Shown piece after piece: positions 1-7,120 of a DNA stretch of 15,896 nucleotides. The DNA is from Clostridiaceae bacterium UBA4839 (GTDB taxonomy: Bacteria; Bacillota; Clostridia; Clostridiales; Caloramatoraceae): assembly GCA_002400085.1 (NCBI GenBank), contig DHEX01000102.1, positions 1-15,896 on the forward strand. The letters are read 5' to 3'. The notes beneath the pieces are model-generated. The model saw nothing but the letters and a program-made list of their open reading frames with translations. It searched no databases and had not been told where the DNA came from. The translations under genes and the position numbers were made by a program. Numbering within the stretch: position 1 is the first letter of the stretch; each line of letters begins with the position of its first letter.

Positions 1-376
1 TATCCCCTGAGCTTATTTTAAAAGCTTTTATACCCATATCATTTAAAAAATCTGCACTTTCAAAATCAAAAGGAGTGGACAAAAATTCAAGTTTCTTCTC
101 CTTGCAGTAATTAGAAAGTTCTACAAAATTATCAAAACTTAATTCGAGCTTTTTAAGCATCTCATATTGGGAATCATTGCTCTTTGTATTTAATTTTTGA
201 TACTTTGCCTTATCAGCATATTTAGTAACTATATTTTCTGTTTTATATGTTTGAAATTTTATAGCATCAACTCCACACTCAGAAGCTGCATCAATCATTT
301 TCTTTGCAATGCCTACATCGCCATTGTGATTAACCCCTGCCTCAGCAATAATATAGACTCCAGTTTTATTAATCAT
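1..376 (-). CDS. neuB: Nonulosonate synthase (NeuB/LegI family), N-terminal part, cut by window edge
   Basis: This family condenses phosphoenolpyruvate with an N-acetyl-hexosamine to make a nine-carbon sialic-acid-like sugar in the cytoplasm. The open frame gives 125 residues and runs off the left edge with no stop, so about two thirds of a usual 340-350 aa protein is missing. Visible family motifs are AEAGVNHNGD (residues 11-20), KFQTYK (40-45), a KLEL segment (about 76-79) and STPFD (100-104), all in the TIM-barrel half. The start ATG overlaps the stop of the upstream cytidylyltransferase gene by 8 nt (ATGATTAA), so translation is probably coupled. The pairing with a CMP-sugar synthetase supports the call. 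Whether the product is Neu5Ac or legionaminic acid cannot be settled, because the substrate-making genes are not in view. A pseudaminic acid synthase is less likely by motif style. Confidence 0.9.
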   Translation of the reverse strand, partial: MINKTGVYIIAEAGVNHNGDVGIAKKMIDAASECGVDAIKFQTYKTENIVTKYADKAKYQKLNTKSNDSQYEMLKKLELSFDNFVELSNYCKEKKLEFLSTPFDFESADFLNDMGIKAFKISSGD

Positions 377-1070
377 GGTTATTCTCCCCCATTATCAATT
401 CTACAATTTTAAAATCAAGAATTTCATCAATATCAATAGATCTTTCATAATCCATTACATATGGATAAGTTTTTTCATCAACAAACTTTTTTTGCTTTAA
501 AAGCATGTCGATACTATTTATATAAATGGCTCCATTAAAAATATAATATTTAGGCAAATCCTGCCTTCTTAGGCTGCCATTAAAATCCATGATATTCTTT
601 AATTTATTATTTTCAATTGTTCGCATAAGAGCTGGGTTTTCCTTAACTTCTCTTACACTTACAAGTGAACTTATATCACCATCAATTATTATTTTAATTG
701 CAGAATCTATATCATCTTTAGTTCTAAGTGGTGACGTAGGCTGTAGTAAAACAAGGTAATCATAATTTCTTCCCATTTTTATCAATGCGTTGATTGCATG
801 AATTGCAACATCAATTGTTTTAGATTCATCCCCTGCCAGCTCTTTTGGCCTCATAAATGGCACCTGACCGCCGTACTTTAATGAAATTTCTGCTATTAAA
901 TCACTATCTGTGGATATAACCACATCATCAATATAATCTGACGCAAGTGCAGCTTCAATAGTATATGAAATAAGCGGCTTTCCGCATAGCAGCTTTATAT
1001 TTTTATTAATAATCTGTTTAGAGCCTCCTCTTGCAGGTATAAGGGCTAATATTTTTTTCTTTTTATACAT
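369..1070 (-). CDS. neuA: CMP-N-acylneuraminate (nonulosonate) cytidylyltransferase
   Basis: It activates a nonulosonic acid with CTP to give the CMP-sugar used by sialyl- or legionaminyl-transferases. The 233-aa length is normal for the bacterial single-domain enzyme. Motifs seen are IPARGGSK (11-18) with KN at 23-24 for CTP binding, STDSD (53-57), QPTSPLR (110-116), RRQDLP (168-173), NGAIY (179-183) and SIDID (211-215), whose aspartates usually hold the metal. An isoleucine stands at residue 21, where many relatives have proline before KN; this is probably neutral. ATG start, preceded by a modest GGTGA-type ribosome site that overlaps the end of the flippase gene 13 nt upstream. It overlaps the nonulosonate synthase downstream by 8 nt. 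Family assignment is firm; the exact sugar (sialic, legionaminic or other) is not. Confidence 0.92.
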   Translation of the reverse strand: MYKKKKILALIPARGGSKQIINKNIKLLCGKPLISYTIEAALASDYIDDVVISTDSDLIAEISLKYGGQVPFMRPKELAGDESKTIDVAIHAINALIKMGRNYDYLVLLQPTSPLRTKDDIDSAIKIIIDGDISSLVSVREVKENPALMRTIENNKLKNIMDFNGSLRRQDLPKYYIFNGAIYINSIDMLLKQKKFVDEKTYPYVMDYERSIDIDEILDFKIVELIMGENNHD

Positions 1071-1083
1071 ATATAATCACCGA

Positions 1084-2397
1084 CTATCCTTCAGTTCTTT
1101 TTTTGGATGCTATCAATGTTTTAATTCTGCATTTCAATTCAACAATATCTGATTTTTTCAAAAACAGCATATCTGATATTTTACTTGATGTTATATTTTT
1201 ATAAAATATAACAATTATAACAGTGAACACCATATAAGATATACTTGATGCAATGGCTGCCCCGTTAATTCCCATAAGTGGTATTAATGTAAAATCCAGT
1301 ACTACAGTTACAATACATGAAGCTGAAGACGCTATTATATTTTTTTCAATCTTACCAATTCCTGCAATATAACTTGAAAGAATATTTGAAATAGAAAAAA
1401 GCACAATTCCGGGCATAATCCATCTTAAAGGTTCAACAGATGGGCCAAAGTCCTTTCCAAGAAGCAGTTTAACTAAAGGTTTACTAATTAAAATAAGAAT
1501 TACAGCACATAAAAGTATTATATGAAATGTTACTCTTGTTACCTTATTTATGAAATCTTTCATATCTGAACTATTTTCATTACTGCTTGTCATAGGAAAA
1601 ATTATAGTCCCAACACTGCCTGATATTTTCCAAAGAGTTTCGCCAAGCTGTACAGCAGTTGTGTAAATTCCAACTTGACCAATTGGCAATAATCCCCCAA
1701 TTATGAGAACATCCAATTTATAATTCATAAGCTGTACAACATTTGCTATTTGCGCTTTAAATCCATACTTTATTATTCCCTTAAATATATTATTATCATA
1801 TTTTAGCTTTACTTTCTTTTTACAAAATATTATGTAGCATAAAATAGTACAAATAATAACCGATGAAATAAGCGCTGAAACCATTACATGATATGGATCT
1901 TTATAATTAAAAATAAATATCATAAGTAAAGTAAAGGTAACTATTGAATCCAACATATTTATTAGGTTATAGCTTTTTACTTCCTGAAGTCCTAAAATTA
2001 CATTGATTAAAAGAGATTTCAAATTCATTAAAGGCACTATCATTAAAACAACGATAAATGTGCTGTTGTCTATACCCTTTAATGCTTTAAAATGAAAATT
2101 CAAGTTCAAAAAATAAAATATAATCATGGCAAATATGGAAAATACAAATACCATAAAGTTAATGCCAATTATTTCATTAAGCTTATCCCTATGTTTCCCA
2201 ATATAATAAATATTGGAAGATGCCAATCCAAATCCAAGTATTATCATTGAAAATGTAATTACAGTATTAGATACACCAATAACTCCTTTTCCATCCGTTC
2301 CTAAAATTCTTGCTGTAACTATAGTAGTTATTACTGAAATACCAAACATTAAAATGTTGGTTGCAAAAGTTGCAATTGCAGATTTTACAAACTTCAT
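1084..2397 (-). CDS. Wzx-like polysaccharide flippase (MOP superfamily)
   Basis: A 437-aa, strongly hydrophobic protein predicted to move undecaprenyl-linked repeat units across the membrane. About 12 membrane segments alternate with short Lys-rich loops. The N-terminus (KSAIATFATNILMFGISV, then a GTDGKG loop near residues 33-38) is typical of the polysaccharide biosynthesis/oligosaccharide flippase family, in which a GxxGxG-type loop follows helix 1. The length is in the usual 400-480 range. It lies 9 nt after the GT4 gene and 13 nt before the cytidylyltransferase gene, so it is co-transcribed. The neighbouring Wzy-like polymerase supports a Wzx role over a drug-export role. The substrate cannot be read from sequence. 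The other MOP protein in this window (11619-12968) is of the MATE type and is not its paralogue in function. Confidence 0.88.
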   Translation of the reverse strand: MKFVKSAIATFATNILMFGISVITTIVTARILGTDGKGVIGVSNTVITFSMIILGFGLASSNIYYIGKHRDKLNEIIGINFMVFVFSIFAMIIFYFLNLNFHFKALKGIDNSTFIVVLMIVPLMNLKSLLINVILGLQEVKSYNLINMLDSIVTFTLLMIFIFNYKDPYHVMVSALISSVIICTILCYIIFCKKKVKLKYDNNIFKGIIKYGFKAQIANVVQLMNYKLDVLIIGGLLPIGQVGIYTTAVQLGETLWKISGSVGTIIFPMTSSNENSSDMKDFINKVTRVTFHIILLCAVILILISKPLVKLLLGKDFGPSVEPLRWIMPGIVLFSISNILSSYIAGIGKIEKNIIASSASCIVTVVLDFTLIPLMGINGAAIASSISYMVFTVIIVIFYKNITSSKISDMLFLKKSDIVELKCRIKTLIASKKRTEG

Positions 2398-2406
2398 ATC
2401 ACACCA

Positions 2407-3540
2407 TCATTTCTCTAATATATTTAAATATAAATTTTTTAATTTATTACCTACAGCCTCATAACTGTATTTATTGTGTACTTCATTTCTAATATAATCT
2501 GAATCAAACTCATCATAATGCTGAATCATATCAGCTATTCCTTTTTCAAGTGCATTAACATTTTCTTTTTCTACTAATATGCCCACCTTATTATTAACAA
2601 TATCATTTGGTCCGCCGCAATTAGTAGCAAGAATAGGTTTTCCCCCTGCCATTGCTTCAATTAATACGCTTCCAAAGGTTTCTTTGATGCTTGGAAGAAC
2701 TAAAAAATCACAATTAGAAATATAATAAGGAATTGACTTTTTTAAAACCCTGCCAACAAATTCACAGTTATTTTCAATTCCGCAGTCTTTTGATAATTTT
2801 TCATATTCACTTCTTTTAGCTCCATCACCTACTAAAGTTAACTTTAAATCATATTCCTTATTCTTGTTAACTGCATTTGCAAAGGCAGGAATAAGATATT
2901 TAATTCCCTTTACCTCATCATCATCCATTCTTCCAATAAATAATATATTGAAACTGTTTTTATCGCTTTTCTTGCTAATTTCATAATCAGCAGCATCTAC
3001 AACATTAGGGATAATTTCACTATTAAAGCGGAAACCCATATTTTTAAGCTCATCCCGTAGAAAGCTGCTTACAGTAATAACTCTCCTTGCGTTTTTATAT
3101 GATTTTTTAAAAAGGAGTCTATTATAAAACTTTTTTTGAAAATTATAAATTGTAGACATATGTTCGGTAATAACATAAGGAATTTTTGAAGATATAGAAT
3201 AAAAATAAACTGCAAAGCCTGATGGATAGCAAACATGGCTGTGTATAATATCTATATCCTCTTTTATCACTACTTTTTTAATCAACTTTTTAGTTTTAAT
3301 CAGGCTATTGCCCTTCGAAATAAAGCTGTTTTTCATATAATCTGTATTAGCTCTATAAGTAGGTATTCCGTCTTCAATATTATATTTGAGCTGCTTTTTA
3401 CCTATTGAACCATCATAAGGAAATAAAACAATAGGATTTAATCCTACCGTTAATAAAGCTTTTGCTTGCTCCTTAATAAAGACTCCTGCTATTTGAGACT
3501 TATCATTAGGATACCAGCTTGTAACGATTAGAACATTCAT
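2407..3540 (-). CDS. Glycosyltransferase family 4 (GT-B fold, retaining)
   Basis: It transfers a sugar from a nucleotide donor to the growing lipid-linked repeat unit on the cytoplasmic face; donor and acceptor are unknown. Numbered from the chosen ATG, the N-terminal acceptor domain starts MNVLIVTSWYPNDKSQIAGV and the C-terminal donor domain shows ILFIGRM (199-205), LVGDG (236-240), CDFLVLPS (277-284) and the E-x7-E signature in ETFGSVLIE (287-295), followed by GGP. The length is 377 aa. The frame also opens 15 nt earlier at a TTG (3555), but an AAGGGG ribosome site lies between that TTG and this ATG at the right spacing, and the TTG would overlap the polymerase gene. The ATG is therefore preferred. 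One nucleotide separates it from the polymerase stop, suggesting coupled translation. Confidence 0.93.
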   Translation of the reverse strand: MNVLIVTSWYPNDKSQIAGVFIKEQAKALLTVGLNPIVLFPYDGSIGKKQLKYNIEDGIPTYRANTDYMKNSFISKGNSLIKTKKLIKKVVIKEDIDIIHSHVCYPSGFAVYFYSISSKIPYVITEHMSTIYNFQKKFYNRLLFKKSYKNARRVITVSSFLRDELKNMGFRFNSEIIPNVVDAADYEISKKSDKNSFNILFIGRMDDDEVKGIKYLIPAFANAVNKNKEYDLKLTLVGDGAKRSEYEKLSKDCGIENNCEFVGRVLKKSIPYYISNCDFLVLPSIKETFGSVLIEAMAGGKPILATNCGGPNDIVNNKVGILVEKENVNALEKGIADMIQHYDEFDSDYIRNEVHNKYSYEAVGNKLKNLYLNILEK

Positions 3541-3541
3541 T

Positions 3542-5050
3542 TTATTCCCCTTCAATACTTTTTTTATTTAATACCAAAGCAAATGATATTCCAATAACTG
3601 TCCAATATGGTACATATGCTACTACAGTACTTGGAGCAAAAACTAAGAAAACAAAAGCAAAAAGACATACAAGTGTCATCAATGTATAATTCTTTATATC
3701 CCCTTGCTCTTTTTTACGCCAACTTTTAAATAAATCCAATAATAGTAAGGAGTATGTTAAAACATAGTAAACAAAAATTCCCACACCAAAGTCTCCTAGT
3801 ATTTCAAACCAGAGGCTATGAATATTTAGCACACCAAAGGTATTATTCATTGATTTTATATAACAGCTGATATTACCAGCACCAAATCCTAAGAAGTGTT
3901 TTTCAGTAAAAACTCCATGGAATACATCATAAATTAAAGTAAATCTCTCGTTATTTGAGCCTTCACCGCCTAATTTAATTCTTTTAGCCTCTGGTGCATC
4001 AGGATTTTTCACCATATGCACTATATTTAATTTGTTTAGTATAGGAGTCGTATTGAATTTACCATAGTATGGTTCAAAATATGGAATAGGAGACAGCACT
4101 GTAAAAATTAAAAATGTTAAAAGAATATAGCTTAAGGCAGTCTTTTGCAATTTCTTTTCTTTCTTTATTAAAGAAATAATATAGCAAAGAAAAAGTGCAA
4201 TAAAAATAGTAATCCAACAAGTACGTGAAGTTGTAAAGATTAAATTTATTTGCGATGCTACATATATAATAATGAGCATTCTTTTTTCGTTTTTATTATT
4301 TGAATAGCAATATGAAATTGCAGTAATTATCATTCCAATTACTAAAACCACAGCATAGTTGTTTGGATTAAAAAAGAAGGATACAGGTATTTTGTTTAAA
4401 TAAGGATATTCTTTTAAACTAAATCCTAACTCAACAAAATGATTTCTTATCCCAAATCTAATGCCAAATACTTCAAGTGTCCCGAAAAACAATATTCCTA
4501 TATATAAAAGTTTAAAAAAGTTAAAGGTTCCTTTTACATCCTTTAAATTTTTATTTTCCTTTATTATCATTGCAGTATAAAAAAACATTATAAAATAATT
4601 AAATACTGTACGTAATCCAAGCTTTTTATCCACTGTTAATATTATGCTGAAAACAACATAAGCAATAAATATTATAAAAAAATTATAATATTTACTTTTA
4701 AATGCTTTTTTAAAGTCGAATTTAATATACTGTTTTGTCTTTATTTTATCCGATATATCAATTACAAAATAAATAAATAATGTAATGTAATAATAATACA
4801 AACTCTTCTTGCTACTAATTGGTAATGTCAAGCTGAAATTGATTATAGAAAAGAGCAATGTTACATAATACATATATTTTTTTATATCGCCGCCGTTAAA
4901 GCAAAAATATATTAATATAAGATACGCAATAGTAAATAGCTGAGCAAAAATAAGGTTAGGATAAAAAACATAATTTAATGCTACAAAACTTATTGTTATC
5001 AAACTTATAACTAATCCTAATTTAGACTTATATTTCGATTGATTATCCAT
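3542..5050 (-). CDS. O-antigen ligase / Wzy-like polysaccharide polymerase
   Basis: A 502-aa integral membrane protein with about 12 hydrophobic segments, predicted to join lipid-linked repeat units into a polymer on the outer face of the membrane. It shows the Wzy_C/O-antigen ligase pattern: FTTSRTCWI (272-280) inside a helix pair, a large extracytoplasmic loop (about 320-400) with an ERF sequence at 368-370 and LGFGAGN (387-393), then NIHSLWFEILGDFG (409-422) leading into the last helices. In characterised family members a loop Arg and this H-x-W-x-E-type segment matter for activity. It is very AT-rich and full of Ile, Tyr, Phe and Lys, as often seen for fast-diverging polymerases. Start ATG has a GGGGGA ribosome site. 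It is the first gene after the palindromic repeat at 5103-5205. Ligase and polymerase functions cannot be separated here; the Wzx-like neighbour favours polymerase. Confidence 0.87.
   Translation of the reverse strand: MDNQSKYKSKLGLVISLITISFVALNYVFYPNLIFAQLFTIAYLILIYFCFNGGDIKKYMYYVTLLFSIINFSLTLPISSKKSLYYYYITLFIYFVIDISDKIKTKQYIKFDFKKAFKSKYYNFFIIFIAYVVFSIILTVDKKLGLRTVFNYFIMFFYTAMIIKENKNLKDVKGTFNFFKLLYIGILFFGTLEVFGIRFGIRNHFVELGFSLKEYPYLNKIPVSFFFNPNNYAVVLVIGMIITAISYCYSNNKNEKRMLIIIYVASQINLIFTTSRTCWITIFIALFLCYIISLIKKEKKLQKTALSYILLTFLIFTVLSPIPYFEPYYGKFNTTPILNKLNIVHMVKNPDAPEAKRIKLGGEGSNNERFTLIYDVFHGVFTEKHFLGFGAGNISCYIKSMNNTFGVLNIHSLWFEILGDFGVGIFVYYVLTYSLLLLDLFKSWRKKEQGDIKNYTLMTLVCLFAFVFLVFAPSTVVAYVPYWTVIGISFALVLNKKSIEGE
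3547..3552 (-). promoter_or_regulatory. Ribosome binding site deciding the GT4 start
   Basis: On the minus strand AAGGGG is followed by AATAAA and then ATG at 3540. It overlaps the last codons of the polymerase gene. It sits downstream of the competing TTG at 3555, which is why the shorter protein is chosen. Confidence 0.65.
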
Positions 5051-5102
5051 TTATAGTCCCCCAATGATATTAAAATATATTATTTGAAATATTATGATTG
5101 AT

Positions 5103-5205
5103 GGTAGCCATCGGATAAGGTGATTCTTAGAAAAACCGATCCAGGGGCGTAACACCCATTAAGATATTTACGGGTGCTATGCGCTATCAGATCAAGTTTC
5201 TAAAG
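5103..5205. repeat. Composite palindromic intergenic repeat (copy A)
   Basis: This fills most of the 173-nt gap between the acetyltransferase and polymerase genes. The stretch 5126-5205 can fold on itself: CTTAGAAA (5126-5133) pairs with TTTCTAAAG (5197-5205) with one bulge, GATC (5138-5141) with GATC (5190-5193), and CACCC (5153-5157) with GGGTG (5172-5176). Each arm separately resembles the left half of the repeat at 13053-13131, so copy A looks like two left halves joined head to head. A right-half motif, GGTAGCCATCGGATAA, sits just outside at 5103-5118. No T-run follows on either strand, so it is not a standard terminator. No reading frame of note is present. Confidence 0.75.
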
Positions 5206-5223
5206 TTGCTTGCATAAGAAGTT

Positions 5224-5964
5224 TTATTGATTCTTAAGCAATTGCTCTTCTGGTACTTTTCTTAAATATTTCGCAGGATTTCCAGCAACAACATTTTCAC
5301 ATTCTACATCTTTTGTTACAACGCTTCCTGCAGCCACAAGTCCATCCTCTTGAATAATTTTCCCAGGAAGTATAGTAGCCTGAGCCCCTATCCTTCCACC
5401 TTTTTTTACTGTAACACCTTTGAAATGATTGAATCTTTCTTTTGAACGTCCTGCATAATTATCATTGGATGTTACTACTCCCGGCGCAATAAAAACATTA
5501 TCCTCAATTTCAGAATAAGCTGTAATATATGCATTAGTTTCAATCTTGCAATTTGAGCCAACCTTACAAAAGTTTTCTACTGCTGCTCCTCTTCCAATTA
5601 TAGTTTTGCATCCTATTATTACATTTTCCCTAACCGTTGCCATATCAGCAATAAGTGTCGCCTTTCCAATGCTGCAGCCTGCATATACTATGACACCTGT
5701 ACCAATCATACATCCATCACTAATAACTGCAGACCTAAGTTCCTTTTCGTCCTTAAATATACTATTTGCTGCCCTCATTGGCTTTTTCCCAACAACTGTA
5801 TTATCATCAATTCTAACATAATTTCCTATTTTTGTACCAGCATGAATAACAACATTGTGCCCAATTATACATCCTTCACCAATTTCCACATTGTCCTCTA
5901 CAACAGAAAACATACCTATTTTGCTGTCAGTTCCAATAATTGCCTTATCTGAAATGTAATTCAT
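5224..5964 (-). CDS. Left-handed beta-helix sugar N-acetyltransferase (WbpD-like role)
   Basis: A hexapeptide-repeat protein predicted to acetylate a nucleotide-linked amino sugar with acetyl-CoA. Repeats with I/V every sixth residue run from about residue 9 to 227, broken by an insert (about 59-80, starting GKKPMRAANS) with charged residues. The end (VKKGGRIGAQATILPGK, 186-202, then AAGSVVTKDV and VAGNPAKYLRKVP) is the usual cap of sugar acetyltransferases. At 246 aa it is longer than the roughly 190-aa WbpD/WlbB enzymes, so it is a longer variant. It lies 8 nt after the oxidoreductase gene, with an AGGTGA ribosome site. The context of dehydrogenase, oxidoreductase and aminotransferase points to 3-N-acetylation of UDP-GlcNAc(3NH2)A, giving UDP-2,3-diacetamido-2,3-dideoxyglucuronate. 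That substrate is inferred from neighbours, not shown by residues. Confidence 0.85.
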   Translation of the reverse strand: MNYISDKAIIGTDSKIGMFSVVEDNVEIGEGCIIGHNVVIHAGTKIGNYVRIDDNTVVGKKPMRAANSIFKDEKELRSAVISDGCMIGTGVIVYAGCSIGKATLIADMATVRENVIIGCKTIIGRGAAVENFCKVGSNCKIETNAYITAYSEIEDNVFIAPGVVTSNDNYAGRSKERFNHFKGVTVKKGGRIGAQATILPGKIIQEDGLVAAGSVVTKDVECENVVAGNPAKYLRKVPEEQLLKNQ

Positions 5965-5972
5965 TAAATCAC

Positions 5973-7055
5973 CTACTTCATATCTACTGTAGCAAAGTTT
6001 CCCATAGGGAATTTTACAGGCATGCCTGTCTTTTGTGATTTATAAGCAGCAAGAACAATTTGCATACCCTTTTTACCCTCTTCCCCATTTACAAGTGGCT
6101 CTCTTCCCGTATTTATTGCATCAATGACATCCTTAAAAAGCGGGGTGTGCCCAAAGCCGTAAACAGTATCAGGATCTCCTTCCTGAGCCTTTAATATTTC
6201 ATCTTCAGAATCCTTGCCATCTTCAAATCTCCAAGTTTCAATTTTGTTTACAGCAAGACCGCCAATTACAACAGTACCCTTTTCACCAAATATGCTGAGG
6301 GTTTCTTCAAGATTTTTAGGATATACACAAGCACTGCCTTCAATCATGCCTATAGCACCATTTTTAAATCTTATTATAACTGAGCCAAAATCCTCGCCTT
6401 CGATATCCCTTAAAAATGTTCCTGTTTGAGCGTATACAGATTCAACCTCTCCGCCCATCATCCATTGAAGTAAATCTATATCATGAATACACTGATTCAT
6501 AAGTGTACCGCCATCAAGCTCCCATGTTCCTCTCCAAGGTGCCTGCCTATAGTAGTCCATTCCTCTATTCCATCTTATACTTGCAGTTCCATTTACAAGC
6601 TTTCCAAATCTTCCTTCCTCATAAGCATGCCTTAACTGCTGAATTGGCTTATTAAATCGATTTTGATGGCACACAGCAAGCTTAACGTTATTCCTATGAG
6701 ATGTCTCAATCATTTTATCTGCATCTAAAGTTGAAAGTGCCATTGGCTTTTCAACAATAACGTGTTTTTTCGCATTCATGCAGTCTATTGCAATTTGAGG
6801 ATGATATCCGCTTTCAGTAGCAATTGTTACTACATCAATATCCTCTTTATTTAGCATTTCTTTATAATCCATATATGTTTTAACTTTTGCATCCTTAATA
6901 GAAGACTCATAATCATTTTTTCTTTTAGCAGCCTTATTTATATCAATATCACAAACTGCAACAAGCTCTGCTTCTTCTCTATTATTAATAAGACCCTCAA
7001 TATGCTTATAAGAAATTCTCCCACATCCTATAATTGCAAATCTTAGCTTTTTCAT
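5973..7055 (-). CDS. Gfo/Idh/MocA family NAD(P)-dependent oxidoreductase, probable UDP-GlcNAcA 3-dehydrogenase
   Basis: A 360-aa two-domain enzyme. The N-terminal Rossmann fold has GCGRIS (10-15) and an acidic CDID (35-38) that favours NAD. VEKPMALS (101-108) carries the family lysine (K103). The C-terminal alpha/beta domain has DGGTLMNQCIHDIDLL (181-196), whose His191 and Asn187 fit the usual active site. In the Wbp/Wlb pathway this enzyme oxidises C3 of UDP-N-acetylglucosaminuronate so that the aminotransferase can act. The gene sits directly after the UDP-GlcNAc dehydrogenase gene and before the acetyltransferase gene, which suits that role. The start ATG has a strong GGAGGT site. A stable hairpin occupies the 65-nt gap upstream. 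An unrelated sugar or inositol dehydrogenase activity is possible by family alone, but context makes it less likely. Confidence 0.88.
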   Translation of the reverse strand: MKKLRFAIIGCGRISYKHIEGLINNREEAELVAVCDIDINKAAKRKNDYESSIKDAKVKTYMDYKEMLNKEDIDVVTIATESGYHPQIAIDCMNAKKHVIVEKPMALSTLDADKMIETSHRNNVKLAVCHQNRFNKPIQQLRHAYEEGRFGKLVNGTASIRWNRGMDYYRQAPWRGTWELDGGTLMNQCIHDIDLLQWMMGGEVESVYAQTGTFLRDIEGEDFGSVIIRFKNGAIGMIEGSACVYPKNLEETLSIFGEKGTVVIGGLAVNKIETWRFEDGKDSEDEILKAQEGDPDTVYGFGHTPLFKDVIDAINTGREPLVNGEEGKKGMQIVLAAYKSQKTGMPVKFPMGNFATVDMK

Positions 7056-7089
7056 TTTTATACCTCCAAAACTTATGATAATTTGAAAG

Positions 7090-7113
7090 CAGGCTAAACT
7101 TTCGCTTAGCCTG
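7090..7113 (-). other. Intercistronic RNA hairpin with GAAA tetraloop
   Basis: On the transcribed strand CAGGCTAAGC pairs with GTTTAGCCTG around a GAAA loop: ten pairs, including one G-U, and a GNRA tetraloop. It lies between the dehydrogenase stop (7121) and the GGAGGT site of the oxidoreductase. Only a weak CTTTC follows, so read-through is expected. It may stabilise or set the processing of the operon mRNA, or act as a weak attenuator; this role is inferred. Confidence 0.6.
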
Positions 7114-7120
7114 ATATTTA

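Noticed and set aside
5051..5102. Possible internal promoter (TAATAT-like -10) in front of the polymerase gene.
   Set aside because: The tract is nearly all A and T, so TATAAT-like words are expected by chance, and the only -35 candidate (TTATCC) is weak and belongs to the repeat.
5101..5118. GATGGTAGCC-type motif recalling the 3' half of a GEMM-I (cyclic-di-GMP) riboswitch.
   Set aside because: The rest of the GEMM-I core (the CACGCA and CAAAC segments) is absent, the motif is on the strand opposite to the genes, and it is better explained as part of the dispersed repeat.
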